A stretch of 64,000 nt of DNA, taken from positions 53,435-117,434 of the forward strand of contig NZ_WIWC01000013.1 of the NCBI RefSeq assembly GCF_009600315.1, written 5' to 3'. The notes below the pieces were generated by a model. The model was not told the DNA's origin. It searched no databases and saw only the letters and a program-made list of their open reading frames with translations. The translations under genes were made by a program, and so were the position numbers. The DNA comes from Pseudomonas helleri. Its GTDB lineage: Bacteria; Pseudomonadota; Gammaproteobacteria; Pseudomonadales; Pseudomonadaceae. How positions within the stretch are numbered: the stretch's first letter is position 1; every line of letters starts with the position of its first letter. Of the stretch, positions 48,661 to 56,262 are shown one piece after another.

Positions 48661-49334
48661 CGTGCCTCCTGAGCGGGGCCATAGGTCTGCGCGATCCAGT
48701 GCAAGAAATCGTTGCGCTCCACGGACTCCATCGCCGCGATACGATCACGCAGTCGTGACTGACGCCTGGCGATGGTCTGACGCTCCCGGAACGTATCGCC
48801 CAGGTAACGGCTATCGTGCAGTTCCTGAGGGGCAGCGTAGTTCATCCATACGCATTCCTCCCGCAGATCCGTGTGCGTTTTGGCCGTAAACGTGACCTTC
48901 CTCCATCCATGGAGCATGTCGTTGTACAAGGCGCTGTCGTAGCCGGAGATCATCACCTTGCACGGCACGCTGCACAACGTACGCAGCAGCTGTTCATGCT
49001 GGCTCTGATCATATTCGTACCGGTAGATCTTGGGGCGACGACGCGTCTCTGTCACATACGGAGGATCAGCATAGATCAGCTCGCTGCCGTCGTAAGTGAA
49101 ACTGTTCAGATAGCTCGACGCGTCACCCAGGATGAGCTCAAGGCCTTCAACCTGGTGATCAGTCCACGTGTCATGAACGGCAGGATCAACGTCCACCGCG
49201 ATGTTTCGAGCTGCAGTTTTTTTGTGACGCAGGACTGCGCCCGCCCCCAAGTGCGTCTCGATGTAGGTCTGATGCGGAGGCATCAAATTGATCAAGCGCT
49301 GATAGCACTTGCCCTTCCCGCCTGGATATCTCAT
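48657..49334 (-). CDS. D12-class N6-adenine DNA methyltransferase
   Basis: A 225-residue Dam-like enzyme starting MRYPGGKGK, with the AdoMet motif ETHLGAGAV (about 26-34) and catalytic ADPPY (89-93). It should methylate adenine in DNA. A longer in-frame start (49409) would add 25 residues ahead of the conserved N-terminus; I prefer 49334, which has GGGGG just upstream next to a strong hairpin. No restriction endonuclease of familiar type is adjacent, so it may mark self DNA for the neighbouring glycosylase, or be regulatory. Confidence 0.82.
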   Translation of the reverse strand: MRYPGGKGKCYQRLINLMPPHQTYIETHLGAGAVLRHKKTAARNIAVDVDPAVHDTWTDHQVEGLELILGDASSYLNSFTYDGSELIYADPPYVTETRRRPKIYRYEYDQSQHEQLLRTLCSVPCKVMISGYDSALYNDMLHGWRKVTFTAKTHTDLREECVWMNYAAPQELHDSRYLGDTFRERQTIARRQSRLRDRIAAMESVERNDFLHWIAQTYGPAQEAR

Positions 49335-49339
49335 GCCCC

Positions 49340-49365
49340 CATCATCGTCAAAAGTGACGATGATG
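49340..49365 (-). promoter_or_regulatory. Hairpin at the ribosome site of the methyltransferase gene
   Basis: A perfect 11-bp stem (CATCATCGTCA / TGACGATGATG) with a 4-base loop ends 5 bases upstream of the ATG, so the adjoining GGGGG ribosome site touches the stem. It could limit translation. If the longer start were used, it would instead be coding. Confidence 0.5.
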
Positions 49366-49444
49366 TCAATGGAAGGCTTGGGTTGGGCGAGTCTCGCGAT
49401 TGCGAACATTGAGAAGACGCGCCCTGGTGAGCGCCCGCAGTCCC

Positions 49445-51703
49445 TCAGCGAATCTTCTCTTCCACAAACCTGTCTTCGGGGAAGAAAGAAGCGATCTTGG
49501 TGATCGCGTTGGCCAGGAAAGGCCGAGGATTGGTGTAGTCAAAGCTGTAGCGGCCTGAGCCGTAATTCACGCCCCACACGCCTTTCCTCCCTCCCTTGGG
49601 TCGCCACCACATTTCCCCGGCGATCCGGGCTGCCTGTAGGCCTGTCATGCTCGGGTGACCGCGCTTTGGATCTTTCAAATCTTCAGCGACGAACACGCTG
49701 CCGTCTTTCCCGATCGCCCATATCAGGTTTTTCGTCTTTGGATTTTTGACGACCTGCGGGAATTTCCGCACCAAGGTACGCTCCTTGGCCAGCGGGTCGA
49801 ATCGCTCGATCGCGGTATGGTTGGCGCCTTTCCCCTCAGCAGTGATTTCGCTTTTCTCCAACCGCTTGGGAGCGCGCAATTTGCCGTAGGTCGTGTTCAA
49901 GTAATTGGCGTAGTCCTGGTCTTGCTTGGCCAACACCTTCAAGAACGAGCTGTAGAAATGCTCAACATCGACGTACTGAGCATTGGCCTTCTGATCCCTG
50001 AACCACCTAAGGAACAGGGCACCGAACAACAAGTCGTGTTCATAAATCGCTGAGACAGCATCCCCCAAAGGCGTGTCCGTGGCATCGAGCAACACCTTCA
50101 ACACCTTTCGATCTCCCCAGTACAGGTCAATGCTCCACTGGAGGCGGGCCATTGGTGCGGTGAGGACGCTCAACTTGTGTGCGTTCCAACGCTCGATGGC
50201 CTCGGCGGTCGCGACAGGGGTCTCGGCGCCGGCATCAAGGGTGTCGCCTACTTCATAGCCAATGGGTCGACCGGTAATCTCATCCCGAACCTGAGAAATG
50301 GACGCCAGCTTGATCGAGTGCCAACATTTCTCAGGCTTGAGTGTTGATTCCTCGCAGATGCCCACCATCCAACGTTCGAGGTGGCTGAGGATGGTTCCTG
50401 CAGTCCCGTACGCATACTTGAAGTCGAGACGGGCCTTTTTGTCAGCCGGAACGATACCGAGGTCAGGTACCAGGATTTCATGTGGCGGCAACCAGTCTTG
50501 TGCTTTTTCGCTCCACTGACTGAATTCCAACGCCCAGCGCTCGCAAAGCAACGCCTTCACCTCTTCAGTGGCCACAGAGCCAATGTCTTCTTGAGCCTTG
50601 ATGAATGCTTGCGCAGGGACAATTTTCGCCCGCGCATAAGGGCCTAAACGGTCATCGTGAACGTAGAGCCATTCTTTGCCGTCTCGGAAGTCATATCCCA
50701 CCAGCGTCACCGCATGGCCACCTTTCAAGCACATCGGTTGGCAAGTCGAAGTCGTCATTGCGAGCTTCAGTTCTTCGCGCTCGGTTTCGTCGAGCTCATC
50801 GAACTCCCCCAACACCTCCAGCGCTTCAGCTTCCTTCATCTGCTTGTCAGCAGCCGTGCTGCTTTCCGGCCCGTACACGACGCCTGCCAGAATGATCGGC
50901 AAGTCACTGTCGATATGCGAAGAGGCGTAGCTGTGGAACCAGCCCTGGGTTTCAGTAGTGAGTGTGGTGGAATGGTACCGAAAGCCCTGAACGTCGAGCG
51001 ATCGCTGGATCTGTTTGTGTGTGAGGTGCTTGTTCGGGAAACCGTTGTGCGAGCCATCCACAAAATTGAGTGCAGCGGTGGTGATCTCACTGCACGATGG
51101 GACAGACTTCACATCACGCCCTGGCAGCGCATGCAGCGCAGCCCAGATCGCAGTGGTCGCGCAGGCGGCGACGACCTTGTCCTGCTCCTGGAAAGCAATC
51201 GAATTCACATGCAGCTTGATGCCGAACAGATTGACGTCATAGCGCTTGGCAATTTTTTTCTTCGTGCCTGGCCCGGTGCCGTGATCACCGGCAATGCGTA
51301 GGCATGTCTTGCCGATGAAGGTCTTTTCGAGCGGTTTGATCACCACAAAGCCGAGGTAATTGTCCTGCAGCGAAGCCCGGGACAGGTCTTGGCGCGCGCT
51401 GTCGATCATCATGCGATCAAGCGATTTATGGTCAAGCTTGCAGCTGAAAAAATGAAGCCGCCCGCAGACCTGACCGTCGTTACGGAAACGCTTCAGATAG
51501 TAGCGCGAATAGTCTTCTAGGAAGTCACGATCGGTGTACCGAGGCTCAAGCAGGATCGACTTGGCACCGATGTGACAGAGGTAGTTGTAGAGGTACTTCA
51601 CCTGCTCTTTGTCAAAGATCTGCAGGTATTCGTAGCCAAAGCATTCGCGAATCAGGGCGCTCAGCGTTTCGGCCTGAAATTCCGTGACGAGGTATGGAGT
51701 CAT
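49445..51703 (-). CDS. Large protein with papain-like cysteine protease core
   Basis: A 752-residue soluble protein. An uncharacterised N-terminal region (1-165) precedes a papain-like domain with oxyanion Gln174, nucleophile Cys181 in VVAACATTAIWAAL, His330 in GGHAVTLVGYD and an Asp at 350/351 (YVHDDRLGPY). The 400-residue remainder has no motif I know. It is the first gene of the minus-strand set with the methyltransferase and glycosylase, 110 bases before the former. Proteases in defence loci usually act as effectors or as deconjugating enzymes. Confidence 0.78.
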   Translation of the reverse strand: MTPYLVTEFQAETLSALIRECFGYEYLQIFDKEQVKYLYNYLCHIGAKSILLEPRYTDRDFLEDYSRYYLKRFRNDGQVCGRLHFFSCKLDHKSLDRMMIDSARQDLSRASLQDNYLGFVVIKPLEKTFIGKTCLRIAGDHGTGPGTKKKIAKRYDVNLFGIKLHVNSIAFQEQDKVVAACATTAIWAALHALPGRDVKSVPSCSEITTAALNFVDGSHNGFPNKHLTHKQIQRSLDVQGFRYHSTTLTTETQGWFHSYASSHIDSDLPIILAGVVYGPESSTAADKQMKEAEALEVLGEFDELDETEREELKLAMTTSTCQPMCLKGGHAVTLVGYDFRDGKEWLYVHDDRLGPYARAKIVPAQAFIKAQEDIGSVATEEVKALLCERWALEFSQWSEKAQDWLPPHEILVPDLGIVPADKKARLDFKYAYGTAGTILSHLERWMVGICEESTLKPEKCWHSIKLASISQVRDEITGRPIGYEVGDTLDAGAETPVATAEAIERWNAHKLSVLTAPMARLQWSIDLYWGDRKVLKVLLDATDTPLGDAVSAIYEHDLLFGALFLRWFRDQKANAQYVDVEHFYSSFLKVLAKQDQDYANYLNTTYGKLRAPKRLEKSEITAEGKGANHTAIERFDPLAKERTLVRKFPQVVKNPKTKNLIWAIGKDGSVFVAEDLKDPKRGHPSMTGLQAARIAGEMWWRPKGGRKGVWGVNYGSGRYSFDYTNPRPFLANAITKIASFFPEDRFVEEKIR

Positions 51704-51715
51704 TGTTCTATGCGC

Positions 51716-51744
51716 AAAAAAAAGCAGCCACGAGGGGCTGCTTT
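51716..51744 (-). terminator. Terminator upstream of the protease gene (minus strand)
   Basis: A 9-bp stem AAAGCAGCC/GGCTGCTTT with a 6-base loop is followed on the minus strand by a run of eight T. It ends the transcript of the small gene at 51759-51929, so the protease operon needs its own promoter in the few bases before 51703 or is expressed by readthrough. Confidence 0.8.
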
Positions 51745-51758
51745 CAGGTCAGAAAAAC

Positions 51759-51929
51759 TCAGAGGCTGCAGGTACGAGCAAGCATCTCATCAGTCACGGC
51801 TTGGGCTTTGGCTTGCTTGGCTAGGATTCTGGTCATCACGAAGGTACGGGCTCGCGCTTTTCGTAGGCGCTCCTCTTCCGTCGCGCCCATGTGTTTCCTG
51901 GCCTTCTCATACAAAAGCTCAACGCTCAT
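51759..51929 (-). CDS. Small basic helical protein, 56 residues
   Basis: Frame starting MSVELLYEKARKHMGATEEE and ending LARTCSL. It is rich in Lys/Arg/Ala/Glu and predicted helical. AGGGGACA lies about 8 bases before the ATG and a strong terminator follows 15 bases after the stop, the best support that it is real. Function unknown; an antitoxin-like or regulatory role is possible. Confidence 0.55.
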   Translation of the reverse strand: MSVELLYEKARKHMGATEEERLRKARARTFVMTRILAKQAKAQAVTDEMLARTCSL

Positions 51930-52587
51930 TTTTCTGTCCCCTTTTTGCCCACGTTCCCGGTGGTGCGGTCTTGCTGACTTACGGACTTTCTTACGTTAGA
52001 CACTTACGACGCCGAAGCGGGTACAGCTCGCCATGGTTCGTGAGGGTGAGGATTATACGAATCCGCCATCAACAGCGTCAGCACCCCAAACAGATGTCCG
52101 ACAGACGGCTTCACTCACTGCTTCGACTCAAAGCTTACGATTACGTTCATCTCAAGCACCTGCCATGCAGATACCTTTGCCACGTTTATTCCGGGTTCAG
52201 GAAGCGAAACGCCTCCGTCACTGCTGGGTGTTGATCGTGAATTCTGCGCCTTTCACGCAGCCGATTTGGAGCGGGATCAACCGGCGAAAATCGCCTAGTG
52301 AATTGAGTATGGCATAAAGGAATCATGCAAAGCGATACTCCTTTGTGACATGTCACACGATTCTTCATCCATTCGCTGCGGTGATTCGAGACTCGATTTT
52401 GGCGCTGATCAGCGGAAAAAACTTCGCCTAGATCGCTTCGATCTGAGCCTAGCTTAAGCATTCGGATTTGCACCCTCGGATCAGTTTTCGGATCGCAGCG
52501 CCCGTTGCTTGTGAGGCTTCATGCTTGCATTACGCCATCACGCCGAGCAAAATCCGCGACCGAAACGGAATTCTCAAGGTAGACGAC
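51930..52587. other. 658-base intergenic region
   Basis: No convincing gene was found. It must contain the promoter of the small minus-strand gene and that of the two-TM/cupin pair. Visible features are the palindrome at 52344-52357, and several GCGAAAATCGCC-like short hairpins (52283-52294 and later). Confidence 0.45.
52344..52357. promoter_or_regulatory. Perfect 14-bp palindrome TGTGACATGTCACA
   Basis: TGTGACA-TGTCACA is a perfect dyad 230 bases before the two-TM gene. It resembles CRP/Vfr/Fnr-type half sites but with a 4-base centre rather than 6, so the regulator is uncertain. Confidence 0.4.
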
Positions 52588-53463
52588 ATGTCTCTGTCCG
52601 GCATTTTCAGCTCGGCTCATCAACGCCGCAGCTTCCTGATCGCCAGCTGCACTCTGCTCGCCTTGTGCTTCCTGGCCATCCTGTGGATCGCAAGCATCCC
52701 GCAACCCTCTCCCGCACTAACTGCGTTCAACAGCTTCTTGACGTCTGTGGTGGCTAGTGGTGCGTTTGCGATTCTGTCCACGCTCTACATTTCGTTTTTC
52801 GTTGACCCGAATGAAGTCCAGAAAGCTGCGGTCGTTCTGCCTCAGGACATCTCGCAAAATCTTGATCGCATCGTTGCCGAATCCGTTGACTATCAGATCA
52901 GTGTGCGGACGGGTCGGCATTTTCGCGCAGACACCCTTCCGAAGCTCTTGGAGCAGGCAAAGAGACATCGCCAGCCGATCCGGATCGAAGCAATCTTGCT
53001 CGACTTCAGGGACGACGCGCTGTGCGAGCAGTACGCTCGTTTTCGGCAAAGCGCGACCTTCGACAGCAAGCTGTGGAGCGTGAATTACGTTAAGTCTGAA
53101 GTACTGGCGACCATCCTCACTATTGCCAGGGCCCAGATGGACTACCCCTCTCTGCTCATCGTGCATCTCTATCTAAGCAAGCGGCTGTCGACATTCCGGA
53201 TCGAAGGGTCGTCTCAAGAGCTGATCATCACACGCGAAGACCCCAAAGACTTCGCCTACCGCTACCACCGCACCCATCGAGACTATGCGGCGTATGCGCA
53301 TGAGCTGGGGTTGATCCGCAGAGAGGCCGCCAGCGTGGAGATACCTACCAAGGTCGCCCCCAGCGAGGTACTCCAGTCCATGTTTGGTTTGGGCATCATA
53401 CCGTCGGACGTGGTGACGGCTGCGGAAGCTTCGGTAAAGGAAAGCTCCCCGTATGTCAGCTGA
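52588..53463 (+). CDS. Two-TM membrane protein with C-terminal cytosolic domain
   Basis: A 291-residue protein. Hydrophobic segments at about 15-37 and 47-72 are followed by a ~215-residue cytosolic part with alternating strands and helices (ILLDFRDDALCEQY, LLIVHLYLSKRLSTF). I do not recognise the domain; the layout of two N-terminal TM helices plus a soluble sensor or effector domain is common in membrane-acting immune effectors. AAGG is 9 bases before the ATG. Its end overlaps the cupin gene by 11 bases. Confidence 0.7.
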   Translation: MSLSGIFSSAHQRRSFLIASCTLLALCFLAILWIASIPQPSPALTAFNSFLTSVVASGAFAILSTLYISFFVDPNEVQKAAVVLPQDISQNLDRIVAESVDYQISVRTGRHFRADTLPKLLEQAKRHRQPIRIEAILLDFRDDALCEQYARFRQSATFDSKLWSVNYVKSEVLATILTIARAQMDYPSLLIVHLYLSKRLSTFRIEGSSQELIITREDPKDFAYRYHRTHRDYAAYAHELGLIRREAASVEIPTKVAPSEVLQSMFGLGIIPSDVVTAAEASVKESSPYVS

Positions 53464-54091
53464 TCTGGACTTTCTCAACCTCCATGATCTTGCCGGTCTC
53501 TCAAATGCTTTCATCAAGGATACCTTGAAAGCCTGGATCAACCAGAAGACCCCCAAATGCCTCAAGCATCCGCATGGCTTCTACGTCATGTTGCTCAAAC
53601 GCTCGGACGTTGAGCAATGGCGCCTGCATCTCTGGCCCAACGGCGTACGCCAGATCACGGGAATGCCCGCTCGCATCCACCTGCACGATACGCATGTGAG
53701 CAGCAGAATACTGGTCGGCACGCTGACTAACATTCAGTACATCAGCACGCCCGTTACCGATGGATCTACTGCGGGCCACCCGGTGTACGAAGTGATCTAT
53801 GAAGGGAATCGCTACCTTCAACAGACGGCGAATACCCTGCGTAAAACTCAGCTGCGTGAAGCGGTAGTCGAAACACATCGCCTTTGCCTTCAAGCCGGCG
53901 ATACTTACCACATCCCACGCTATAGCCTCCATGAAGCCGAGGTCGCCGCCGAGGTTGCGACGTGTACTCTGGTTTGCATGCACGAGCGTGCGGACGGTGT
54001 AGTCAAGCTGATTGGCGTCGATGGATACCCCGAAGAGCTGTCCTTTGTGCGCAAAGAGCACGATGGATCGATCTTCCTCGACTACCTCTAG
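53453..54091 (+). CDS. Cupin-fold hypothetical protein
   Basis: A 212-residue protein. RIHLHDTHVSSRILVGTLTN (about 71-90) and AGDTYHIPRYSLHEA (about 146-160) look like the two metal-binding cupin strands, with His-x-His and a further His. It may bind a metal and a small ligand, perhaps a modified nucleotide, but this is a guess. Co-translated with the preceding two-TM gene. Confidence 0.68.
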   Translation: MSADLDFLNLHDLAGLSNAFIKDTLKAWINQKTPKCLKHPHGFYVMLLKRSDVEQWRLHLWPNGVRQITGMPARIHLHDTHVSSRILVGTLTNIQYISTPVTDGSTAGHPVYEVIYEGNRYLQQTANTLRKTQLREAVVETHRLCLQAGDTYHIPRYSLHEAEVAAEVATCTLVCMHERADGVVKLIGVDGYPEELSFVRKEHDGSIFLDYL

Positions 54092-54573
54092 GCAGCCCTG
54101 GCCCCATCGACGCCAGTTCAGCATGCATGAGCGTTTCAGAGCCTCACGACGAATCACGTAATGGCCAGCGGAAAAAAGTTCGAAATTTTTGGGGCTCGCT
54201 GCAAGCCAAGCGGTATGCAGCTTGGGCTCTACGGCCAACAGGATATACACACATTATCCACAGGGCATGTGTGTCTTCAACGCTTGATAACCGCGCGAAA
54301 ATCGCTCATCTTGTGGCTGCTGCGCCAAAAACACCCAAGATATGGTGTTTGCAGTACCGTATCCCTATACGGGAGGCAAGTTCAGCGAGTGGTCACGTTA
54401 GGTCGCCAAACGTTCCGTGACCCACCCGCTCTCAAAGCCATACGGTTAGTCAACCTGACTTGAGTGAACGCATTACATCGAATTGCGAACTGCCGCGTCA
54501 AATAAAGGTGACGCGTGGTTCGATGCGCTAGCGCTGAGCCGGGGCACTTAATCTCTGATCAGAAGGTAAGAAT
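54092..54573. other. 482-base region without a supported gene
   Basis: Contains a DnaA-box-like TTATCCACAG at about 54254, and the promoter space of the small repeat protein. A 100-codon plus frame at 54161 lacks a ribosome site and recognisable features. Nothing else is visible. Confidence 0.4.
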
Positions 54574-54822
54574 ATGAGCTTTAACGCGAAACAAACCAGC
54601 AGTTCGATCGCCAGCCTGGCCTCGGCTGTATTGCTTGATTCTAAATCCTCGGCTTTGGCCAAGGAGCTGGCTGGCTCGGCGCTTTCTCAGGCCTCAACTA
54701 CCAAGCAAACCAGCGCTCGGATGGAGGAGCTCGCCAGCAAAATTCTGGGTGAGTCGGGCCACAGCCAGATGGTGTTGAGCCTGGCCGGCTCCGTGCTCTC
54801 ACAGGCGAACAAAGAGCGCTGA
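54574..54822 (+). CDS. Small conserved repeat protein, 82 residues
   Basis: Starts MSFNAKQTSSSIASLASAVL, Ser/Ala-rich. Two copies of a ~35-residue unit are visible: ...ALAKELAGSALSQA and ...MVLSLAGSVLSQA. I know this type of small protein from many Gram-negative accessory regions, always without a known function. AGAAGG precedes the ATG, and a terminator follows, so it is a self-contained unit. Confidence 0.75.
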   Translation: MSFNAKQTSSSIASLASAVLLDSKSSALAKELAGSALSQASTTKQTSARMEELASKILGESGHSQMVLSLAGSVLSQANKER

Positions 54823-54840
54823 GTTCGGCGCTGGTAACCA

Positions 54841-54870
54841 CGCCCCGCCCATGCGGGGCGTTTCTCTTTC
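54841..54870 (+). terminator. Terminator after the small repeat protein
   Basis: An 8-bp GC stem (CGCCCCGC/GCGGGGCG) with a 4-base loop is followed by TTTCTCTTTCTCTT. Confidence 0.8.
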
Positions 54871-55070
54871 TCTTGCGGAGACGCAGAACAAGAAAGCTCC
54901 GGAGCCCCTGACACTAATGGGGTTCCGCAGAAATGATGCAAGAGTTCAGCGACGCGGGCGAGTGGATGTCCGAACAGCAGCGATCGAGGTCGGGCAGAGA
55001 GGCCGACAGACTGATGACGATCAGGATCGTATCAACCCAATGGTCGACTAAGTGTCTCAACGGGACAAAC

Positions 55071-55448
55071 TTAAAGCCCCAGGTCTGCCGCAAAACGCTG
55101 GTCGCGGATTGAAGCAGGGGCATGCCCATCGATTATCAGCTTCTGCTGCAGATGGCGTACGAGATGCCAAGCCAAAGGTTCACGGATTTCCAAGCAACCG
55201 TCGAGCTGATGGAAACCATTGGAGCGCTGTGTAACAAGGGCCTCTCGAAGCGCTGTAAAGCCATCAACGCCGATAACCGACCTGTGAACACGGATAGGAT
55301 TATTCAGCCCAGGACGACGCTCGTAGGCGCTTAAAAGCGATAGAAGGATTACAGGGAGATCATCCCCATAGGCTTCGCAGGCAAGAGACCAGAGCTGGCC
55401 ATCAGACAGTGGGGTCATAGGATCCGATGTCGGGCTCGCATTATCCAT
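55071..55448 (-). CDS. Hypothetical protein
   Basis: About 125 residues from ATG 55448 (a TTG at 55469 is the alternative). LSDGQLWSLACEAYGDDLPV and a helical remainder read like a real soluble protein, but there is no visible ribosome site and an opposite frame (55122-55334) competes. No family recognised. Confidence 0.35.
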   Translation of the reverse strand: MDNASPTSDPMTPLSDGQLWSLACEAYGDDLPVILLSLLSAYERRPGLNNPIRVHRSVIGVDGFTALREALVTQRSNGFHQLDGCLEIREPLAWHLVRHLQQKLIIDGHAPASIRDQRFAADLGL

Positions 55449-55493
55449 AAATTGGCAACATAACCCCAAGCGCGGCCAGAATTCAGGTGCACC

Positions 55494-55556
55494 CTGTAAA
55501 CCAATTTTTTAACGTGTTAATCACAGGAGTTTACAGTGTAAAAATTTGGTTTACAG
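55494..55556. repeat. Strong inverted repeat, possible recombination site
   Basis: CTGTAAACCAATTTTT (55494-55509) and AAAAATTTGGTTTACAG (55540-55556) form arms of 16-17 bases with one extra T. Inside lies TTTACA-G-TGTAAA, a second palindrome. The flanks repeat GGCCAGAATT directly on both sides (near 55475 and 55557). Confidence 0.55.
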
Positions 55557-56262
55557 GCCAGAATTTTCAACGTGCGTATAGGGTCAGCAAATGCATTTCG
55601 TTAGAAATATGACGGGGGCGGACGTTTGCAGACGCCTGTTGTACGAGACGGGTGGAATTTCAGACGGACTGATCCCAGCAAAAAAGCCCTATTGGTTTGA
55701 CGTCAAAGCGTAAGCAGCAGCCTACGGCTGCAAAGTAAAGCGATTTCTCCTCCGCCCCCAGCCCCACCATTCCAACCTCAAATTCACCTTCAGTCCTCAA
55801 AACCGTGTGATCTAGAAGCCGTAAATATCAGATGTAAAAGCCGGCGAAATCCTGTGAGAAAAGCGGTGCCTGGGCCACTGCCGCTTTTATCTTGCTCTCA
55901 AATATAAGAACTCCGTCTCGCTTAAAAATTTTCAAGAGGGGGGGGGTGAAAATAAAATGGACATTGCCGACGAACGGTAAATAAATTGCCTATTTGTCAA
56001 TCTGAGTTTTCACTCAAAAATCCTCGAAAACCTATAAAAAATGCTTTAAAGCAGGCGAAAACGCTAACATTTATGAGTTTCGATTCACCAAATGCGAATT
56101 TTGATCGCCTACGAGCGCGCCCAACAGGTACATTGGCCATGCCGGTCGTTTCTGCCTCTAAGTCATACCAGTCACCGGCTTCAGTCAGAAATGCATCGCT
56201 GCGGCGAGTGTAGTTAGATTCCGAGTGCCGAACGACGGCTATTCAACGAGAGATCATTCACG
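55557..56262. other. AT-richer non-coding region before the ars cluster
   Basis: About 700 bases. The only candidate gene is a 40-codon frame at 55591-55713 (MHFVRNMTGADVCRRLL...) without a ribosome site. There is a tract of eight G near 55938-55945 and a short hairpin near 55866-55888 (AAAAGCGG...CCGCTTTT), which could be a terminator. The arsN1 promoter should lie near its right end. Confidence 0.4.

Noticed and set aside
45419..51703. Calling the locus a type IV CBASS
   Set aside because: QueC-like and OGG-like proteins fit, but there is no CD-NTase and no TGT-like gene; the kinase-NDT, SagB, methylase and protease do not belong to that system as I know it.
52344..52357. Vfr/CRP site
   Set aside because: Half sites fit, but the centre is 4 instead of 6 bases, so I list it only as a palindrome.
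53501..54250. 249-codon minus frame opposite the cupin gene
   Set aside because: The plus frame has a coupled start and cupin-like strands; the minus frame has neither a ribosome site nor motifs.
54254..54263. DnaA-box-like TTATCCACAG as a replication origin
   Set aside because: Single box with no AT-rich unwinding region, iterons or rep gene around it.
54161..54463. 100-codon plus frame
   Set aside because: No ribosome site, low-complexity composition and overlaps a DnaA-box-like stretch; not supported.
55938..55945. Run of eight G as a phase-variation tract
   Set aside because: It is not inside or just before a supported gene.
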